Positions 1 to 9,755 are shown, counted from the stretch's first letter. The stretch is DNA of 64,000 nt from an uncultured bacterium (GCA_905214625.1 CAJMMQ010000007.1:37684-101683); one strand, 5' to 3'. Notes: generated by a model not told the origin, from the sequence alone. Numbers and translations are program-made.

Positions 1-688
1 AGGTAAGATGACTGTACGCTATATGGGCGGCGGTCATAAGAGAAAATACCGTTTGATCGACTTCAAGCGTGAGAAAGATGGTGTTCCAGCTGTAGTTAAG
101 ACAATTGAATACGATCCGAACCGTTCGGCTCGTATTGCATTGTTGTATTATGCTGATGGTGAAAAACGTTACATTATTGCTCCTAACGGACTGCAGGTAG
201 GTGCAACTCTGATGTCAGGCAAGGACGCAGCGCCAGAGATTGGTAATACGCTTCCTTTGGCTAACATTCCTGTTGGTACAGTAATTCATAACATTGAATT
301 ACGTCCGGGTCAGGGTGCATTGCTCGTTCGTTCGGCTGGTAATTTTGCTCAGTTGACTTCTCGTGAAGGCAGTTATTGCGTTATTAAGCTCCCTTCTGGT
401 GAGACACGTAAGATTCTTAGTGCATGTAAGGCTACGATCGGTAGCGTTGGTAACTCAGACCATGCTCTTGAGCAGTCTGGTAAGGCAGGACGTTCACGTT
501 GGTTGGGTCGTCGCCCGCACAACCGTGGTGTTGTTATGAACCCGCATGATCACCCGATGGGTGGTGGTGAAGGACGTCAGTCTGGAGGTCATCCACGTTC
601 ACGTAAGGGCTTGTATGCTAAGGGTCTCAAGACAAGAGCTCCGAAGAAGCTTTCTAACAAGTATATTATTGAAAGAGCTAATAAATAA
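1..688 (+). CDS. rplB: 50S ribosomal protein L2 (5' end outside window)
   Basis: L2 is a universal 23S rRNA-binding protein needed for subunit association and peptidyl transfer. About 228 residues are present, reading in frame from base 2. The usual Bacteroidales protein is about 274 residues, so roughly the first 45 are missing because the window begins inside the gene. The ATG at base 8 is an internal Met (context GKMT), not the start. The conserved C-terminal stretch [20 protein letters not shown], which contains the conserved functional histidine region, is intact. It is followed 21 bp later by rpsS, the standard S10-operon order. Confidence 0.97.
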   Translation, partial: GKMTVRYMGGGHKRKYRLIDFKREKDGVPAVVKTIEYDPNRSARIALLYYADGEKRYIIAPNGLQVGATLMSGKDAAPEIGNTLPLANIPVGTVIHNIELRPGQGALLVRSAGNFAQLTSREGSYCVIKLPSGETRKILSACKATIGSVGNSDHALEQSGKAGRSRWLGRRPHNRGVVMNPHDHPMGGGEGRQSGGHPRSRKGLYAKGLKTRAPKKLSNKYIIERANK

Positions 689-709
689 TCAAGTTAACTA
701 GAGTAAATT

Positions 710-976
710 ATGAGTCGTTCATTAAAAAAAGGTCCATACATTAACGTATCGCTCGAGAAGAAAATTCTTGCCATGAACGAAAGCGGCAAGAAGAGTGTCG
801 TTAAGACTTGGGCTAGAGCTTCAGTGATTTCTCCTGATTTCGTGGGTCACACTGTTGCAGTTCATAACGGAAACAAATTTATCCCTGTTTATATTACCGA
901 AAATATGGTAGGTCATAAGTTAGGAGAATTCTCTCCGACTCGTAGATTTGGTGGCCACGCCGGTAATAAGAAGTAA
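710..976 (+). CDS. rpsS: 30S ribosomal protein S19
   Basis: S19 binds 16S rRNA in the head of the small subunit, together with S13. The 88 residues match the family length, with the hallmark start [11 protein letters not shown] and the C-terminal motif [14 protein letters not shown]. It lies between rplB and rplV as in the S10 operon. Confidence 0.98.
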   Translation: MSRSLKKGPYINVSLEKKILAMNESGKKSVVKTWARASVISPDFVGHTVAVHNGNKFIPVYITENMVGHKLGEFSPTRRFGGHAGNKK

Positions 977-1010
977 ACAGGCTAACCATTGAAAATAAAA
1001 TAATAAGATA

Positions 1011-1415
1011 ATGGGAGCAAGAAAAAAAATAGCGGCTGAAAAAAGAAAAGAAGCCCTTAAAACATTGTATTTCGCAAAGCTCAGAGGCGTGCCTTCTTCT
1101 CCGCGCAAAATGCGTTATGTCGTTGACATGATTCGCGGAATGGAAGTTAACCGTGCGCTTGGTGTTCTGAGATTCTCTAAGAAAGCCGCTGCTGCTGACG
1201 TAGAGAAACTTCTTCGTTCTGCTATCGCTAACTGGGAGGTTAAAAACGACCGCAAGGCAGAAGATGGTGAACTTTATGTATCTAAAGTCTTCGTTGACGA
1301 AGGCGTTACAATGAAGCGTATGAGACCGGCACCTCAGGGTCGTGGTTATAGAATACGTAAGCGTAGCAATCATGTTACTCTGTTTGTAGATGCTAAAACT
1401 AATGACGAAAAATAA
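1011..1415 (+). CDS. rplV: 50S ribosomal protein L22
   Basis: L22 lines the nascent-peptide exit tunnel through a long beta hairpin. The 134 residues carry the characteristic [13 protein letters not shown] segment and the C-terminal hairpin motif [15 protein letters not shown], where macrolide-resistance changes occur in other bacteria. There are 34 bp from rpsS and 8 bp to rpsC. Confidence 0.98.
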   Translation: MGARKKIAAEKRKEALKTLYFAKLRGVPSSPRKMRYVVDMIRGMEVNRALGVLRFSKKAAAADVEKLLRSAIANWEVKNDRKAEDGELYVSKVFVDEGVTMKRMRPAPQGRGYRIRKRSNHVTLFVDAKTNDEK

Positions 1416-1423
1416 TTAATAGA

Positions 1424-2143
1424 ATGGGACAGAAAGTTAATCCAATAAGCAACCGTCTCGGTATTATCAGGGGGTGGGATTCAAATTGGTTCGGTGGAAA
1501 GAAATTTGGTGACAACCTCGTTGAGGATATGCAAATCCGTAAATACCTGAACGAGCGCCTTGCTAAGGCAAGCGTATCTCGTATCGTTATCGAGCGTACG
1601 TTGAAACTTGTCACCATTACTATTTGCACAGCCCGTCCGGGCATCGTCATTGGTAAAGGCGGACAAGATGTTGACAAGTTGAAGGAAGAGTTGAAAAAAC
1701 TCTATGACAAGGAGATTCAGATCAATATTTTCGAGGTTAAAAAGCCGGAGCTCGATGCTGCAATTGTTGCTAATAACATTGCGCGCCAGGTTGAGGGTAA
1801 GATTGCTTACCGTCGCGCAATTAAAATGGCTGTAGCTAACACGATGCGTGCTGGAGCTGAGGGTATAAAGGTGCAGATTACGGGACGTCTGAACGGTGCT
1901 GAAATGGCACGTAAGGAAATGTATAAGGAAGGACGTACTCCTCTGCATACATTCCGTGCAGATATTGACTACTGCCAGACTGAGGCCCTCACAAAGGTTG
2001 GTCTGTTAGGTATTAAGGTTTGGATTTGCCGTGGAGAGGTTTATGGAAAGCGTGACCTTTCTCCTAACTTCGCTCAGGAAAAGCAGAGCGGACGTTCTAG
2101 CGGCAAGCCAAGAGTTAATCGTAAGAGAAACAATAACCGTTAA
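1424..2143 (+). CDS. rpsC: 30S ribosomal protein S3
   Basis: S3 sits at the mRNA entry channel. The 239-residue protein shows the N-terminal [13 protein letters not shown] signature, a KH domain with the GKGGQDVD turn (about residues 80-90) and the C-terminal domain ([15 protein letters not shown]). The basic Asn/Arg-rich tail is usual for Bacteroidetes. It is in the operon with rplV and rplP. Confidence 0.98.
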   Translation: MGQKVNPISNRLGIIRGWDSNWFGGKKFGDNLVEDMQIRKYLNERLAKASVSRIVIERTLKLVTITICTARPGIVIGKGGQDVDKLKEELKKLYDKEIQINIFEVKKPELDAAIVANNIARQVEGKIAYRRAIKMAVANTMRAGAEGIKVQITGRLNGAEMARKEMYKEGRTPLHTFRADIDYCQTEALTKVGLLGIKVWICRGEVYGKRDLSPNFAQEKQSGRSSGKPRVNRKRNNNR

Positions 2144-2157
2144 AGAAAGAAGCTATC

Positions 2158-2586
2158 ATGTTACAGCCAAAAAGAGTAAAATATAGAAGACCTCAAGACG
2201 GACGCGGCAGAAAAGGCAACGCCCACAGAGGTACACAATTGGCTTTCGGTTCATTTGGAATCAAGACACTTGAGGCCAAATGGCTTGACAGCCGCCAGAT
2301 AGAGGCAGCCCGTGTAGCTGTCAACCGTTATATGCAGCGTGAAGGACAAGTCTGGATCCGCATATTCCCTGACAAACCTATAACACGTAAGCCTGCTGAC
2401 GTACGTATGGGTAAAGGTAAGGGAGACCCCGCAGGATGGGTAGCACCTGTTACTCCGGGGCGTATTCTCTTTGAAGTTGAAGGTGTTTCTTTTGACATCG
2501 CTAAAGAGGCTTTGCGCCTTGCAGCACAGAAATTGCCTGTAAAGACTAAGTTTGTTGTTAGACGTGATTACGATAAAAATGCTTAA
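2158..2586 (+). CDS. rplP: 50S ribosomal protein L16
   Basis: L16 contacts the A-site tRNA and helps organise the peptidyl transferase centre. Its 142 residues include [16 protein letters not shown] at the start and the conserved [20 protein letters not shown] loop. This loop contains the Arg that is hydroxylated in some bacteria. Two bases separate it from rpmC. Confidence 0.98.
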   Translation: MLQPKRVKYRRPQDGRGRKGNAHRGTQLAFGSFGIKTLEAKWLDSRQIEAARVAVNRYMQREGQVWIRIFPDKPITRKPADVRMGKGKGDPAGWVAPVTPGRILFEVEGVSFDIAKEALRLAAQKLPVKTKFVVRRDYDKNA

Positions 2587-2588
2587 TT

Positions 2589-2783
2589 ATGAAGATTAAA
2601 GAAGTAAGAGAACTCGAAACCAAGGATTTGGCCGAGAGATTAGAGGCTGAGGTTGCAAAATATAACCAGATGAAGTTAAATCACGCAATCACACCGCTGG
2701 AGAATCCATCTCAGATTAAGGCTACTCGTCGTGATATCGCACGTATGAAAACAGAACTTCATCAGAGAGAACTTAATAAATAA
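2589..2783 (+). CDS. rpmC: 50S ribosomal protein L29
   Basis: L29 is a small two-helix protein near the exit tunnel, part of the docking surface for nascent-chain factors. The 64 residues fit the family, with [14 protein letters not shown] at the start and the second helix [15 protein letters not shown]. It is packed 2 bp from both rplP and rpsQ, so translational coupling is likely. Confidence 0.97.
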   Translation: MKIKEVRELETKDLAERLEAEVAKYNQMKLNHAITPLENPSQIKATRRDIARMKTELHQRELNK

Positions 2784-2785
2784 CA

Positions 2786-3052
2786 ATGGTCCAGATGGAA
2801 ACAAGAAATTTAAGAAAAACAAGAACGGGTGTCGTTGTCAGCAACAAAATGGATAAAACCATTGTTATTGCAGCTAAGTTCAAGGAAATGCACCCAATAT
2901 ATGGTAAGTTTGTTCAGAAAACAAAGAAATACCATGCACATGATGAGAATAATGAGGCTAATGTAGGTGATACAGTGCTCATTATGGAAACACGTCCTTT
3001 GAGTAAGACAAAGAGATGGAGATTAGTTCAAATAATTGAAAAAGCTAAGTAA
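2786..3052 (+). CDS. rpsQ: 30S ribosomal protein S17
   Basis: S17 is a primary 16S rRNA-binding OB-fold protein. It has 88 residues from base 2786. A second in-frame ATG at 2795 gives [12 protein letters not shown], which matches Bacteroidales homologues better and may be the true start (85 residues). The conserved [12 protein letters not shown] strand and [13 protein letters not shown] loop are present. Confidence 0.97.
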   Translation: MVQMETRNLRKTRTGVVVSNKMDKTIVIAAKFKEMHPIYGKFVQKTKKYHAHDENNEANVGDTVLIMETRPLSKTKRWRLVQIIEKAK

Positions 3053-3054
3053 TT

Positions 3055-3420
3055 ATGATACAAGCAGAATCAAGACTTACAGTATGTGATAACAGCGGAG
3101 CACGCGAGGCTCTTTGCATTCGTGTGCTGGGTGGTACACGCCGCCGTTATGCAAGTGTTGGTGACGTTATTGTCGTTGCAGTCAAGAACGTCATCCCGTC
3201 AAGTGATTTGAAAAAGGGTGCAGTATCAAAGGCTTTGGTTGTTCGCACAAAGAAAGAAATACGTCGTGCTGACGGCTCATATATCCGTTTCGACGACAAT
3301 GCTTGTGTTTTGTTGAACAATGCAGGAGAACTTCGTGGAAGCCGTATCTTCGGTCCGGTTGCACGTGAGCTCCGTGCAGTGAATATGAAAGTCGTTTCTT
3401 TGGCACCTGAGGTTCTTTAA
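3055..3420 (+). CDS. rplN: 50S ribosomal protein L14
   Basis: L14 binds 23S rRNA at the subunit interface and forms part of the intersubunit bridge. Its 121 residues begin [19 protein letters not shown] and include the conserved [20 protein letters not shown] segment. It starts 2 bp after rpsQ. Confidence 0.98.
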   Translation: MIQAESRLTVCDNSGAREALCIRVLGGTRRRYASVGDVIVVAVKNVIPSSDLKKGAVSKALVVRTKKEIRRADGSYIRFDDNACVLLNNAGELRGSRIFGPVARELRAVNMKVVSLAPEVL

Positions 3421-3438
3421 CATTAAAAGGAAAAAGTA

Positions 3439-3759
3439 ATGAATAAGTTACATATAAAGAAAAACGATACAGTTATTGTCTTGGCCGGTGAGGACAAAGG
3501 CAAGACTGGCAAGGTGCTTAAGGTCTTAGTTGAGAAGCAGCGTGCCATTGTAGAAGGTGTCAATCTTGTTTCAAAGAGCACAAAGCCTAGTGCAAAGAAT
3601 CCGCAAGGAGGCATCGTTAAGCAGGAGGCTCCTATACATATCTCAAACTTGAGTCTGATTGATCCTAAGAGCGGTAAGGCCACTCGTATTTCAATCAAGA
3701 GGACTGAAGATGGTAAGAAGATCCGTATTGCTAAAAAATCAGGGGAGGAAATTAAATAA
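3439..3759 (+). CDS. rplX: 50S ribosomal protein L24
   Basis: L24 is an assembly initiator for the 50S subunit. Its 106 residues carry a KOW motif near the start ([20 protein letters not shown]) and the [20 protein letters not shown] loop. The stop codon overlaps the rplE start by one base (TAATG), indicating coupled translation. Confidence 0.98.
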   Translation: MNKLHIKKNDTVIVLAGEDKGKTGKVLKVLVEKQRAIVEGVNLVSKSTKPSAKNPQGGIVKQEAPIHISNLSLIDPKSGKATRISIKRTEDGKKIRIAKKSGEEIK

Positions 3760-4313
3760 TGAATACAGCTGAATTAAAGAAGGTATATGCAGAGAGCATA
3801 GCTCCTGCACTGCAGAAACAGTTTAACTATTCTTCTAAGATGCAGATTCCTGTCCTGAAGAAGATTGTCGTAAACCAGGGACTTGGTGATGCAACACAAG
3901 ACAGAAAGCTTATTGAGGTTGCCATCAACGAAATCTCAACTATTACGGGTCAGAAAGCTGTTGCAACATATTCTAAGAAGGATATTGCAAACTTCAAGCT
4001 TCGTAAGAAAATGCCTATCGGCGTTATGGTAACACTTCGTCGTGAGCGTATGTATGAATTCTTGGAGAGGCTTATCCGTATCGCGTTGCCTCGTATCCGT
4101 GACTTCAAGGGAATCGAGAGCAAGTTTGACGGTCGCGGCAACTATACACTTGGTATTCAGGAGCAGATTATCTTCCCTGAAATCAATATCGACGCGATAG
4201 ACCGTATTCAGGGTATGAACATCACCTTCGTTACAACAGCTAAGACTGACGAAGAAGGTTATGCTCTTCTGAAAGCATTTGGTCTACCTTTCAAAAACGC
4301 TAAAAACGATTAA
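3759..4313 (+). CDS. rplE: 50S ribosomal protein L5
   Basis: L5 binds 5S rRNA and contacts the P-site tRNA elbow. The 184 residues include the conserved VVNQGLGDA and [20 protein letters not shown] segments and the C-terminal [10 protein letters not shown] motif. It overlaps rplX by one base and is followed 5 bp later by rpsN. Confidence 0.98.
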   Translation: MNTAELKKVYAESIAPALQKQFNYSSKMQIPVLKKIVVNQGLGDATQDRKLIEVAINEISTITGQKAVATYSKKDIANFKLRKKMPIGVMVTLRRERMYEFLERLIRIALPRIRDFKGIESKFDGRGNYTLGIQEQIIFPEINIDAIDRIQGMNITFVTTAKTDEEGYALLKAFGLPFKNAKND

Positions 4314-4318
4314 TAGAT

Positions 4319-4621
4319 ATGGCAAAAGAATCAATGAAAGCCCGCGAGGTTAAACGCGCTAAACTTGTTGCCCGTTATGCTGAGAAACGTGCGGCTTTGA
4401 AGAAAATTATCGCTACTACAAACGATCCCGCTGAAGCATACGAGGCTGCTCGCAAGTTGCAGAGCATACCCCGCAATGCCAATCCTATCCGTTTGCACAA
4501 CCGTTGCAAGGTGACAGGTCGTCCTAAAGGTTATATCCGTCAGTTTGGACTTTCACGTATTCAGTTCCGTGAGATGGCTTCTGCAGGACTGATACCTGGC
4601 GTTAAGAAGGCTAGCTGGTAA
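4319..4621 (+). CDS. rpsN: 30S ribosomal protein S14, zinc-free type
   Basis: S14 is a late-binding protein of the 30S head. This is the long (100-residue) C-minus form. The region that would hold the CxxC...CxxC zinc knuckle reads [16 protein letters not shown], with a single Cys, and the C-terminus [11 protein letters not shown] is canonical. A 68-bp gap with a hairpin follows before rpsH. Confidence 0.97.
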   Translation: MAKESMKAREVKRAKLVARYAEKRAALKKIIATTNDPAEAYEAARKLQSIPRNANPIRLHNRCKVTGRPKGYIRQFGLSRIQFREMASAGLIPGVKKASW

Positions 4622-4654
4622 TTAAAGAGAAGAAGAGTTTTTTATTTAATATTG

Positions 4655-4669
4655 TCGGGGCAGTCCCGA
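4655..4669 (+). promoter_or_regulatory. Hairpin in the rpsN-rpsH gap
   Basis: A 5-bp stem TCGGG/CCCGA with loop GCAGT sits in one of the three widest gaps in the ribosomal protein run, about 20 bases before rpsH. It is followed by AT-rich sequence, not a T-run, so it is not a standard terminator. In E. coli S8 represses translation by binding a leader in the spc mRNA. A related role here is only an inference. Confidence 0.4.
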
Positions 4670-4689
4670 TTAATTAAACAATTATTTTT

Positions 4690-5085
4690 ATGACAGATCC
4701 AATAGCAGATTATCTGACGAGGTTGAGAAACGCAATCATGGCTCATCACCGTGTTGTTGAAGTACCGGCTTCAAACTTGAAGAAAGAGATTACAAAAATC
4801 CTCTTCGAGAAAGGTTACATCCTGAATTACAAGTTTATTGAGGATGGACCTCAGGGAACTATCAAGGTTGCTTTGAAGTATGACCCTGCAACCAAGGCAA
4901 ACGCAATTAAGTGTTTGAAAAGAGTGTCTACACCAGGTTTGCGTAAGTATACTGGTTATAAAGACATGCCGAGAGTTATTAACGGATTGGGTATTGCAAT
5001 TTTATCTACATCCAAAGGTGTAATGACAAACAAAGAGGCTGCCGACCTTAAGATTGGCGGTGAGGTTCTTTGCTATGTATATTAA
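4690..5085 (+). CDS. rpsH: 30S ribosomal protein S8
   Basis: S8 is a primary binder of the 16S central domain and, in enterobacteria, the autogenous repressor of the spc operon. The 131 residues start MTDPIADYLTRLRNAI, and the C-terminal GIAILSTSKGVMTNKEA rRNA-binding signature is intact. It is preceded by a 68-bp spacer with a small hairpin. Confidence 0.98.
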   Translation: MTDPIADYLTRLRNAIMAHHRVVEVPASNLKKEITKILFEKGYILNYKFIEDGPQGTIKVALKYDPATKANAIKCLKRVSTPGLRKYTGYKDMPRVINGLGIAILSTSKGVMTNKEAADLKIGGEVLCYVY

Positions 5086-5102
5086 TTGGGAGGATTTAGA
5101 AT

Positions 5103-5669
5103 ATGTCAAGAATAGGAAAATTACCCATTAGTATCCCTTCTGGTGTTACAGTAACTCTCAACAACGGTGTTGTTAACGTTAAAGGTCCTAAAGGCGAACT
5201 TTCTCAGAAGGTTGACTCTTCTATCAAGGTTAAAATAGAAGATAATCATGTAATATTTGAAATTGATGAGAACAGCCCTGTAAATTATAAGCAGAAGCAG
5301 GCTTTCCACGGCCTTTACCGCGCATTGGTCAACAATATGGTTGTTGGCGTGAGCGAGGGTTACAAGAAAGTGCTTGAGCTTGTCGGTGTGGGCTACCGTG
5401 TTTCTAATCAGGGAAATATCATCGAATTCGCTTTAGGATACACTCACCCCATTTTCATCCAGTTGCCTAAGGAAGTTAAGGTTGAGACCAAGTCTGAAAG
5501 AAATCAGAATCCCGTTATAATTTTGGAGTCTTGCGATAAGGAATTGCTCGGACTTATATGCGCAAAAATACGTTCTTTCCGTATGCCTGAGCCTTACAAA
5601 GGAAAAGGTATATTGTACCAAGGCGAAGTCATTCGCAGAAAGTCTGGTAAGACAGCTGCTGCTAAGTAA
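5103..5669 (+). CDS. rplF: 50S ribosomal protein L6
   Basis: L6 binds near the sarcin-ricin loop and the factor-binding site. Its 188 residues hold two related domains, starting MSRIGKLPISIPSGV, with the conserved C-terminal motif RMPEPYKGKGILYQGE. It lies 17 bp after rpsH and 18 bp before rplR. Confidence 0.98.
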   Translation: MSRIGKLPISIPSGVTVTLNNGVVNVKGPKGELSQKVDSSIKVKIEDNHVIFEIDENSPVNYKQKQAFHGLYRALVNNMVVGVSEGYKKVLELVGVGYRVSNQGNIIEFALGYTHPIFIQLPKEVKVETKSERNQNPVIILESCDKELLGLICAKIRSFRMPEPYKGKGILYQGEVIRRKSGKTAAAK

Positions 5670-5687
5670 CTTTAATATTTTACGATC

Positions 5688-6032
5688 ATGACAACAAAGA
5701 AAATAGAAAGACGAATAAAGATAAAGTTCAGAATTCGCAAAAGTGTTAACGGAACTGCTGAACGTCCGCGTATGAGTGTATTCCGCAGCAACAAGCAGAT
5801 TTATGTTCAGATAATCAACGATGTTACAGGCACGACGCTTGTTTCTGCCTCTTCTCTCGGCCTTGAGGCCATGCCTAAGTGTGAGCAGGCTGCCAAGGTT
5901 GGTGAACTCGTGGCAAAGAAAGCCGTAGAGGCCGGAATTTCAAAGGTGGTTTTCGACCGTAACGGATACCTCTATCATGGACGTGTTAAGGAACTTGCTG
6001 ATGCAGCTCGTAAAGGAGGACTTAATTTTTAA
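5688..6032 (+). CDS. rplR: 50S ribosomal protein L18
   Basis: L18 binds 5S rRNA with L5. It has 114 residues with the conserved [20 protein letters not shown] strand pair and the C-terminal [20 protein letters not shown] motif. It is in the spc cluster, 6 bp before rpsE. Confidence 0.98.
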   Translation: MTTKKIERRIKIKFRIRKSVNGTAERPRMSVFRSNKQIYVQIINDVTGTTLVSASSLGLEAMPKCEQAAKVGELVAKKAVEAGISKVVFDRNGYLYHGRVKELADAARKGGLNF

Positions 6033-6038
6033 TCGATT

Positions 6039-6551
6039 ATGGCAATGAACAAAGTTAAAATAAATAGTGACGTTGAATTAAAGGACAGATTGGTTGCTAT
6101 TAACCGTGTTACTAAGGTAACAAAAGGTGGCCGTACCTTCACATTTGCTGCTATTGTTGTAGTTGGTGACGGTAACGGAGTAATCGGTTGGGGTCTTGGA
6201 AAGGCAGGCGAAGTTACAGCTGCAATTTCTAAAGGTGTTGAGTCAGCAAAGAAGAATCTTGTAAAGGTTCCGGTTCTTAAAGGAACAATACCTCACGAGA
6301 TAGAGGCTACATTCGGTGGAGCTCATGTATTTTTGAAACCGGCTGCTGCCGGTACCGGACTTGTTGCCGGTGGTGCTATGCGTGCCGTACTTGAGAGTGT
6401 TGGTGTTAAGGATGTCCTTGCTAAGTCTAAGGGCTCTTCTAACCCTCACAATCTTGTTAAGGCTACAATCGTAGCTCTGACACAGTTGCGTGACGCATAT
6501 ACTATCGCACAGACACGTGGAATCAGTTTGGAAAAAGTATTTAGAGGATAG
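6039..6551 (+). CDS. rpsE: 30S ribosomal protein S5
   Basis: S5 acts in decoding accuracy and mRNA unwinding at the entry channel. The 170 residues carry the double-stranded RNA-binding domain ([20 protein letters not shown]) and the C-terminal domain ([20 protein letters not shown]). A second ATG two codons downstream (6045) is an alternative start. Confidence 0.98.
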   Translation: MAMNKVKINSDVELKDRLVAINRVTKVTKGGRTFTFAAIVVVGDGNGVIGWGLGKAGEVTAAISKGVESAKKNLVKVPVLKGTIPHEIEATFGGAHVFLKPAAAGTGLVAGGAMRAVLESVGVKDVLAKSKGSSNPHNLVKATIVALTQLRDAYTIAQTRGISLEKVFRG

Positions 6552-6562
6552 GAGATAATAAT

Positions 6563-6739
6563 ATGGCAACAATAAAAATCAAGCAGATTAAAAGTAAAAT
6601 TGGTGCTCCTGTAGATCAGAAACGTACACTTGCGGCTCTAGGTCTGCATAAAATATCTCAGGTCGTAGAGCGTGAAGATAGTCCTACCCTTCGTGGTATG
6701 ATAAGGAAGGTTCACCATCTGGTAACCGTTATTGAATAA
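6563..6739 (+). CDS. rpmD: 50S ribosomal protein L30
   Basis: L30 is a small 23S rRNA-binding protein found in most but not all bacteria. The ATG at 6563 opens a 58-residue frame beginning MATIKIKQIKSKIG, with the family motifs QKRTLAALGLHKI and TLRGMIRKVHHLV and the stop at 6737-6739. The length matches E. coli L30 (59 residues). It is 11 bp after rpsE and 26 bp before rplO. Confidence 0.97.
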   Translation: MATIKIKQIKSKIGAPVDQKRTLAALGLHKISQVVEREDSPTLRGMIRKVHHLVTVIE

Positions 6740-6765
6740 TAACTCACATTTAAAAAGGAACGATT

Positions 6766-7212
6766 ATGAAACTAAATAATTTAAAACCAGCTGCAGGTTC
6801 TACTCATTCACGTCGCCGTATCGGCCGTGGACCGGGCTCTGGCCTTGGTGGAACTTCTACACGTGGTCACAAGGGTGCTAAGGCACGTTCTGGTTATAAG
6901 AGAAAGATTGGATTCGAAGGTGGACAGATGCCTTTGCAGCGTCGAGTTCCAAAAGCCGGATTCAAGAATATAAACCACAAGGAATATTTTGCTGTTAACC
7001 TTTCTACACTTCAGGCTATTGCAGAGGCAAAGAATCTCACAAAGATCGGCATTCAGGAGCTGAAGGAAGCAGGTCTTACCAACGGAAAGGAATTGGTAAA
7101 GATTCTTGGTAAAGGTGAACTTAAAGCAAAATTGGAAGTGGAAGCTAACGCTTTCTCTAAGACTGCTGAAGAGGCAATCAAGGCAGTCGGTGGTAACACA
7201 ACAATAATCTAA
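6766..7212 (+). CDS. rplO: 50S ribosomal protein L15
   Basis: L15 is a late-assembly 50S protein. It has 148 residues with the glycine/arginine-rich N-terminus (RRRIGRGPGSGLGGTSTRGH) and the conserved FEGGQMPLQRRVPKAGF segment. It lies 4 bp before secY, the conserved bacterial arrangement. Confidence 0.98.
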   Translation: MKLNNLKPAAGSTHSRRRIGRGPGSGLGGTSTRGHKGAKARSGYKRKIGFEGGQMPLQRRVPKAGFKNINHKEYFAVNLSTLQAIAEAKNLTKIGIQELKEAGLTNGKELVKILGKGELKAKLEVEANAFSKTAEEAIKAVGGNTTII

Positions 7213-7216
7213 GTAA

Positions 7217-8560
7217 ATGAAAAAGTTTATTGAGACACTGAAGAACTGTTGGAAGATTGAGGATTTGCGTCAGCGAATCCTCATCACCATTGCTTTTGTT
7301 GCGATTTATCGTTTCGGCTCATTCGTGGTATTGCCAGGAATTGACCCGTCAATGTTGCAGAAATTGCAGTCACAGACAAGTGGCGGTCTTATGTCGCTGC
7401 TCGACATGTTCTCCGGTGGTGCTTTCTCTAATGCATCTATATTTGCATTAGGAATAATGCCTTACATCTCAGCTTCTATTGTGATGCAGCTTCTTGCAGT
7501 AGCAGTGCCGTATTTCCAGAAGATGCAGCGTGAGGGTGAGAGCGGACGTAAGAAAATTAATTGGTACACACGTGTTCTTACGGTGGCCATTCTTTTGTTC
7601 CAGGCTCCGTCTTATCTTATGAATCTTAAGATTCAGGCTTATGGTGCTTTGGCATCAGGCATTGACTGGTCTGTATTCATGATACCTGCAACAATCATCC
7701 TTGCTGCTGGCAGTATGTTTATATTATGGCTCGGTGAGCGTATCACAGACAAAGGTATCGGCAACGGTATTTCTTTGATTATTATGATAGGTATCATTGC
7801 CCGTCTGCCGCAGGCGTTTATTCAGGAGGTAAGCTCACGCTTTACGGCAATTACAGGTGGTGGACTTGTAATGTTCATTGTAGAGATACTGATACTTTAT
7901 GCTGTGGTTTGCGCGTCTTTGCTTTTGGTTCAGGGCACACGCAAGATACCAGTACAGTATGCTAAGCGTCTTGTAGGCAACAAGCAGTATGGCGGTGCGC
8001 GCCAGTATGTTCCGTTGAAACTTTTTGCAGCTAATGTTATGCCTATTATCTTTGCTCAGGCTTTGATGTTCATTCCGTTAGCCATCGTTCAGTATTCAAC
8101 AGATCAGACAGGTTATGTCATCCGTTCTCTGATGGATCACAGAAGTCTTCTGTATAATGTTGTGTTTGCAGCTTTGATTGTTGCTTTCACATATTTCTAT
8201 ACAGCCATAACACTGAATCCTACTCAGATGGCAGAAGATATGAAGCGTAATAATGGTTTTATTCCCGGCATCAAGCCTGGTAAGGATACGGCTGATTATA
8301 TAGATACAGTGATGTCACGCATCACACTGCCGGGTTCACTCTTTATTGCGTTTATAGCAATTATGCCTGCTCTTGCTGGTTTGCTCAATGTGCAGGATGC
8401 TTTCTCACAGTTCTTTGGCGGAACATCACTTCTCATTCTCGTGGGTGTTGTTATCGACACACTTCAGCAGATTGAAAGTCATTTGATGATGCGTCATTAT
8501 GATGGCTTGCTCAATTCTGGCCGTATTCGTGGCCGCAATAGTGGAGTTTCTGCATATTAG
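7217..8560 (+). CDS. secY: Preprotein translocase subunit SecY
   Basis: SecY is the channel subunit of the SecYEG translocon in the inner membrane. The 447-residue protein has the expected ten hydrophobic segments. It shows the plug-region motif LLDMFSGGAFSNASIFALGI, the conserved GERITDKGIGNGISLII and the cytosolic loop arginines (IPVQYAKRLVG, FIPGIKPGKDTADYI) that contact SecA or the ribosome. It is within the spc cluster between rplO and map. Confidence 0.98.
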   Translation: MKKFIETLKNCWKIEDLRQRILITIAFVAIYRFGSFVVLPGIDPSMLQKLQSQTSGGLMSLLDMFSGGAFSNASIFALGIMPYISASIVMQLLAVAVPYFQKMQREGESGRKKINWYTRVLTVAILLFQAPSYLMNLKIQAYGALASGIDWSVFMIPATIILAAGSMFILWLGERITDKGIGNGISLIIMIGIIARLPQAFIQEVSSRFTAITGGGLVMFIVEILILYAVVCASLLLVQGTRKIPVQYAKRLVGNKQYGGARQYVPLKLFAANVMPIIFAQALMFIPLAIVQYSTDQTGYVIRSLMDHRSLLYNVVFAALIVAFTYFYTAITLNPTQMAEDMKRNNGFIPGIKPGKDTADYIDTVMSRITLPGSLFIAFIAIMPALAGLLNVQDAFSQFFGGTSLLILVGVVIDTLQQIESHLMMRHYDGLLNSGRIRGRNSGVSAY

Positions 8561-8573
8561 TATTTCTTGCTGA

Positions 8574-9374
8574 ATGAAAATATTTCTCAAGACTGAAGAT
8601 GAAATAGAACTGATGCGTAAGGCTAACCGTTTAGTTGGAAGCACCCTAGGTGAAATATCCAAGCATATTAAGCCGGGTGTTACAACTTTGCAGTTGGACA
8701 GGATAGCCGAAAGTTACATACGTGATAACGGTGCTGTTCCTACCTTTAAAAATTACCCTAATCCTTTTGGTAATCCGTTTCCTGCAAGTATATGCACATC
8801 AGTAAACGATGTAGTGGTTCACGGAATACCTGACAATAAGACGGTTCTTCGAGAGGGAGACATAATATCTGTTGACTGTGGCGCTCTTTTAAATGGTTTC
8901 AATGGTGATTCTTGCTATACGTTTTGTGTTGGTGAGGTCAGTAATGAGGTAAGGAAGTTGCTGCAAGTAACTAAAGAGTCTCTTTACAGGGGCATCGAAA
9001 ATGCTGTAGCCGGCAAGCATGTTGGTGACATCGGTAATGCTGTTCAGACTTATTGTGAGTCAAAGGGATATGGAGTTGTCAGAGAGCTGACGGGACATGG
9101 CATAGGCCGGGAGATGCATGAGGAACCTTCTGTTCCTAACTATGGCGCAGCCGGTTCCGGTGTGCTTCTAAAGGCAGGCATGTGTATAGCCATAGAGCCT
9201 ATGATAACTCTTGGAAACAGGTCTCTCTGTATGATGTCCGATCGCTGGACAATCAAGACATGCGACGGCAAACCTGCGGCTCATTTTGAGCATACGGTGG
9301 CAGTATATAGGGGAAAGGCAGAGATTTTATCTTCGTTTGAGGAAATTGAACAATTAGAAAGAAATTTAAATTAG
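8574..9374 (+). CDS. map: Methionine aminopeptidase type I
   Basis: Removes the initiator Met from nascent proteins in the cytoplasm using a dinuclear metal centre. It has 266 residues of type Ia, without an N-terminal zinc finger extension. The five metal ligands are visible as D101, D112, H175, E208 and E239, and H83 and H182 match the conserved substrate-binding histidines. Motifs are VVHGIP, ELTGHGIGREMHE and IEPM. It lies 13 bp after secY and 3 bp before infA, the Bacteroidetes order. Confidence 0.97.
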   Translation: MKIFLKTEDEIELMRKANRLVGSTLGEISKHIKPGVTTLQLDRIAESYIRDNGAVPTFKNYPNPFGNPFPASICTSVNDVVVHGIPDNKTVLREGDIISVDCGALLNGFNGDSCYTFCVGEVSNEVRKLLQVTKESLYRGIENAVAGKHVGDIGNAVQTYCESKGYGVVRELTGHGIGREMHEEPSVPNYGAAGSGVLLKAGMCIAIEPMITLGNRSLCMMSDRWTIKTCDGKPAAHFEHTVAVYRGKAEILSSFEEIEQLERNLN

Positions 9375-9377
9375 TAT

Positions 9378-9596
9378 ATGGCAAAACAAGACGCAATTGA
9401 GCAGGACGGAACAATAGTTGAGGCATTGTCTAATGCCATGTTCCGTGTAGAATTGGAAAATGGATGTCCTATTACGGCTCATATTTCCGGAAAGATGAGA
9501 ATGCATTACATAAAGATTCTTCCCGGTGACAAAGTCAAGGTCGAAATGAGTCCTTATGATTTGACCAAGGGCAGAATCGTGTTCAGATACAAATAA
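9378..9596 (+). CDS. infA: Translation initiation factor IF-1
   Basis: IF-1 occupies the A site during initiation. It is a 72-residue OB-fold protein of typical length, with the conserved [20 protein letters not shown] start and [16 protein letters not shown] end. It is tightly placed between map and rpmJ. Confidence 0.98.
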   Translation: MAKQDAIEQDGTIVEALSNAMFRVELENGCPITAHISGKMRMHYIKILPGDKVKVEMSPYDLTKGRIVFRYK

Positions 9597-9610
9597 TTTT
9601 ATAGAGATAT

Positions 9611-9727
9611 ATGAAGACAAGAGCATCATTAAAGAAACGTACTCCCGATTGCAAAATCGTTCGTCGTAAGGGTCGTCTGTACGTTATTAACAAGAAAAAC
9701 CCTAAGTACAAATTACGTCAGGGCTAA
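9611..9727 (+). CDS. rpmJ: 50S ribosomal protein L36 lacking zinc ligands
   Basis: L36 is the smallest 50S protein. The 38-residue frame starts [15 protein letters not shown] and ends [10 protein letters not shown]. The classical C-plus form has three Cys and one His as a zinc ribbon. Here only C14 remains, so this is a zinc-free variant as in other Bacteroidetes. It lies 14 bp after infA and 28 bp before rpsM. Confidence 0.96.
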   Translation: MKTRASLKKRTPDCKIVRRKGRLYVINKKNPKYKLRQG

Positions 9728-9755
9728 AACATTAAATTTTTAATTAATAAACAAA

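Noticed and set aside
894..1373. Long minus-strand frame opposite rpsS and rplV
   Set aside because: It lies entirely opposite conserved ribosomal protein genes and has no protein-like features or promoter.
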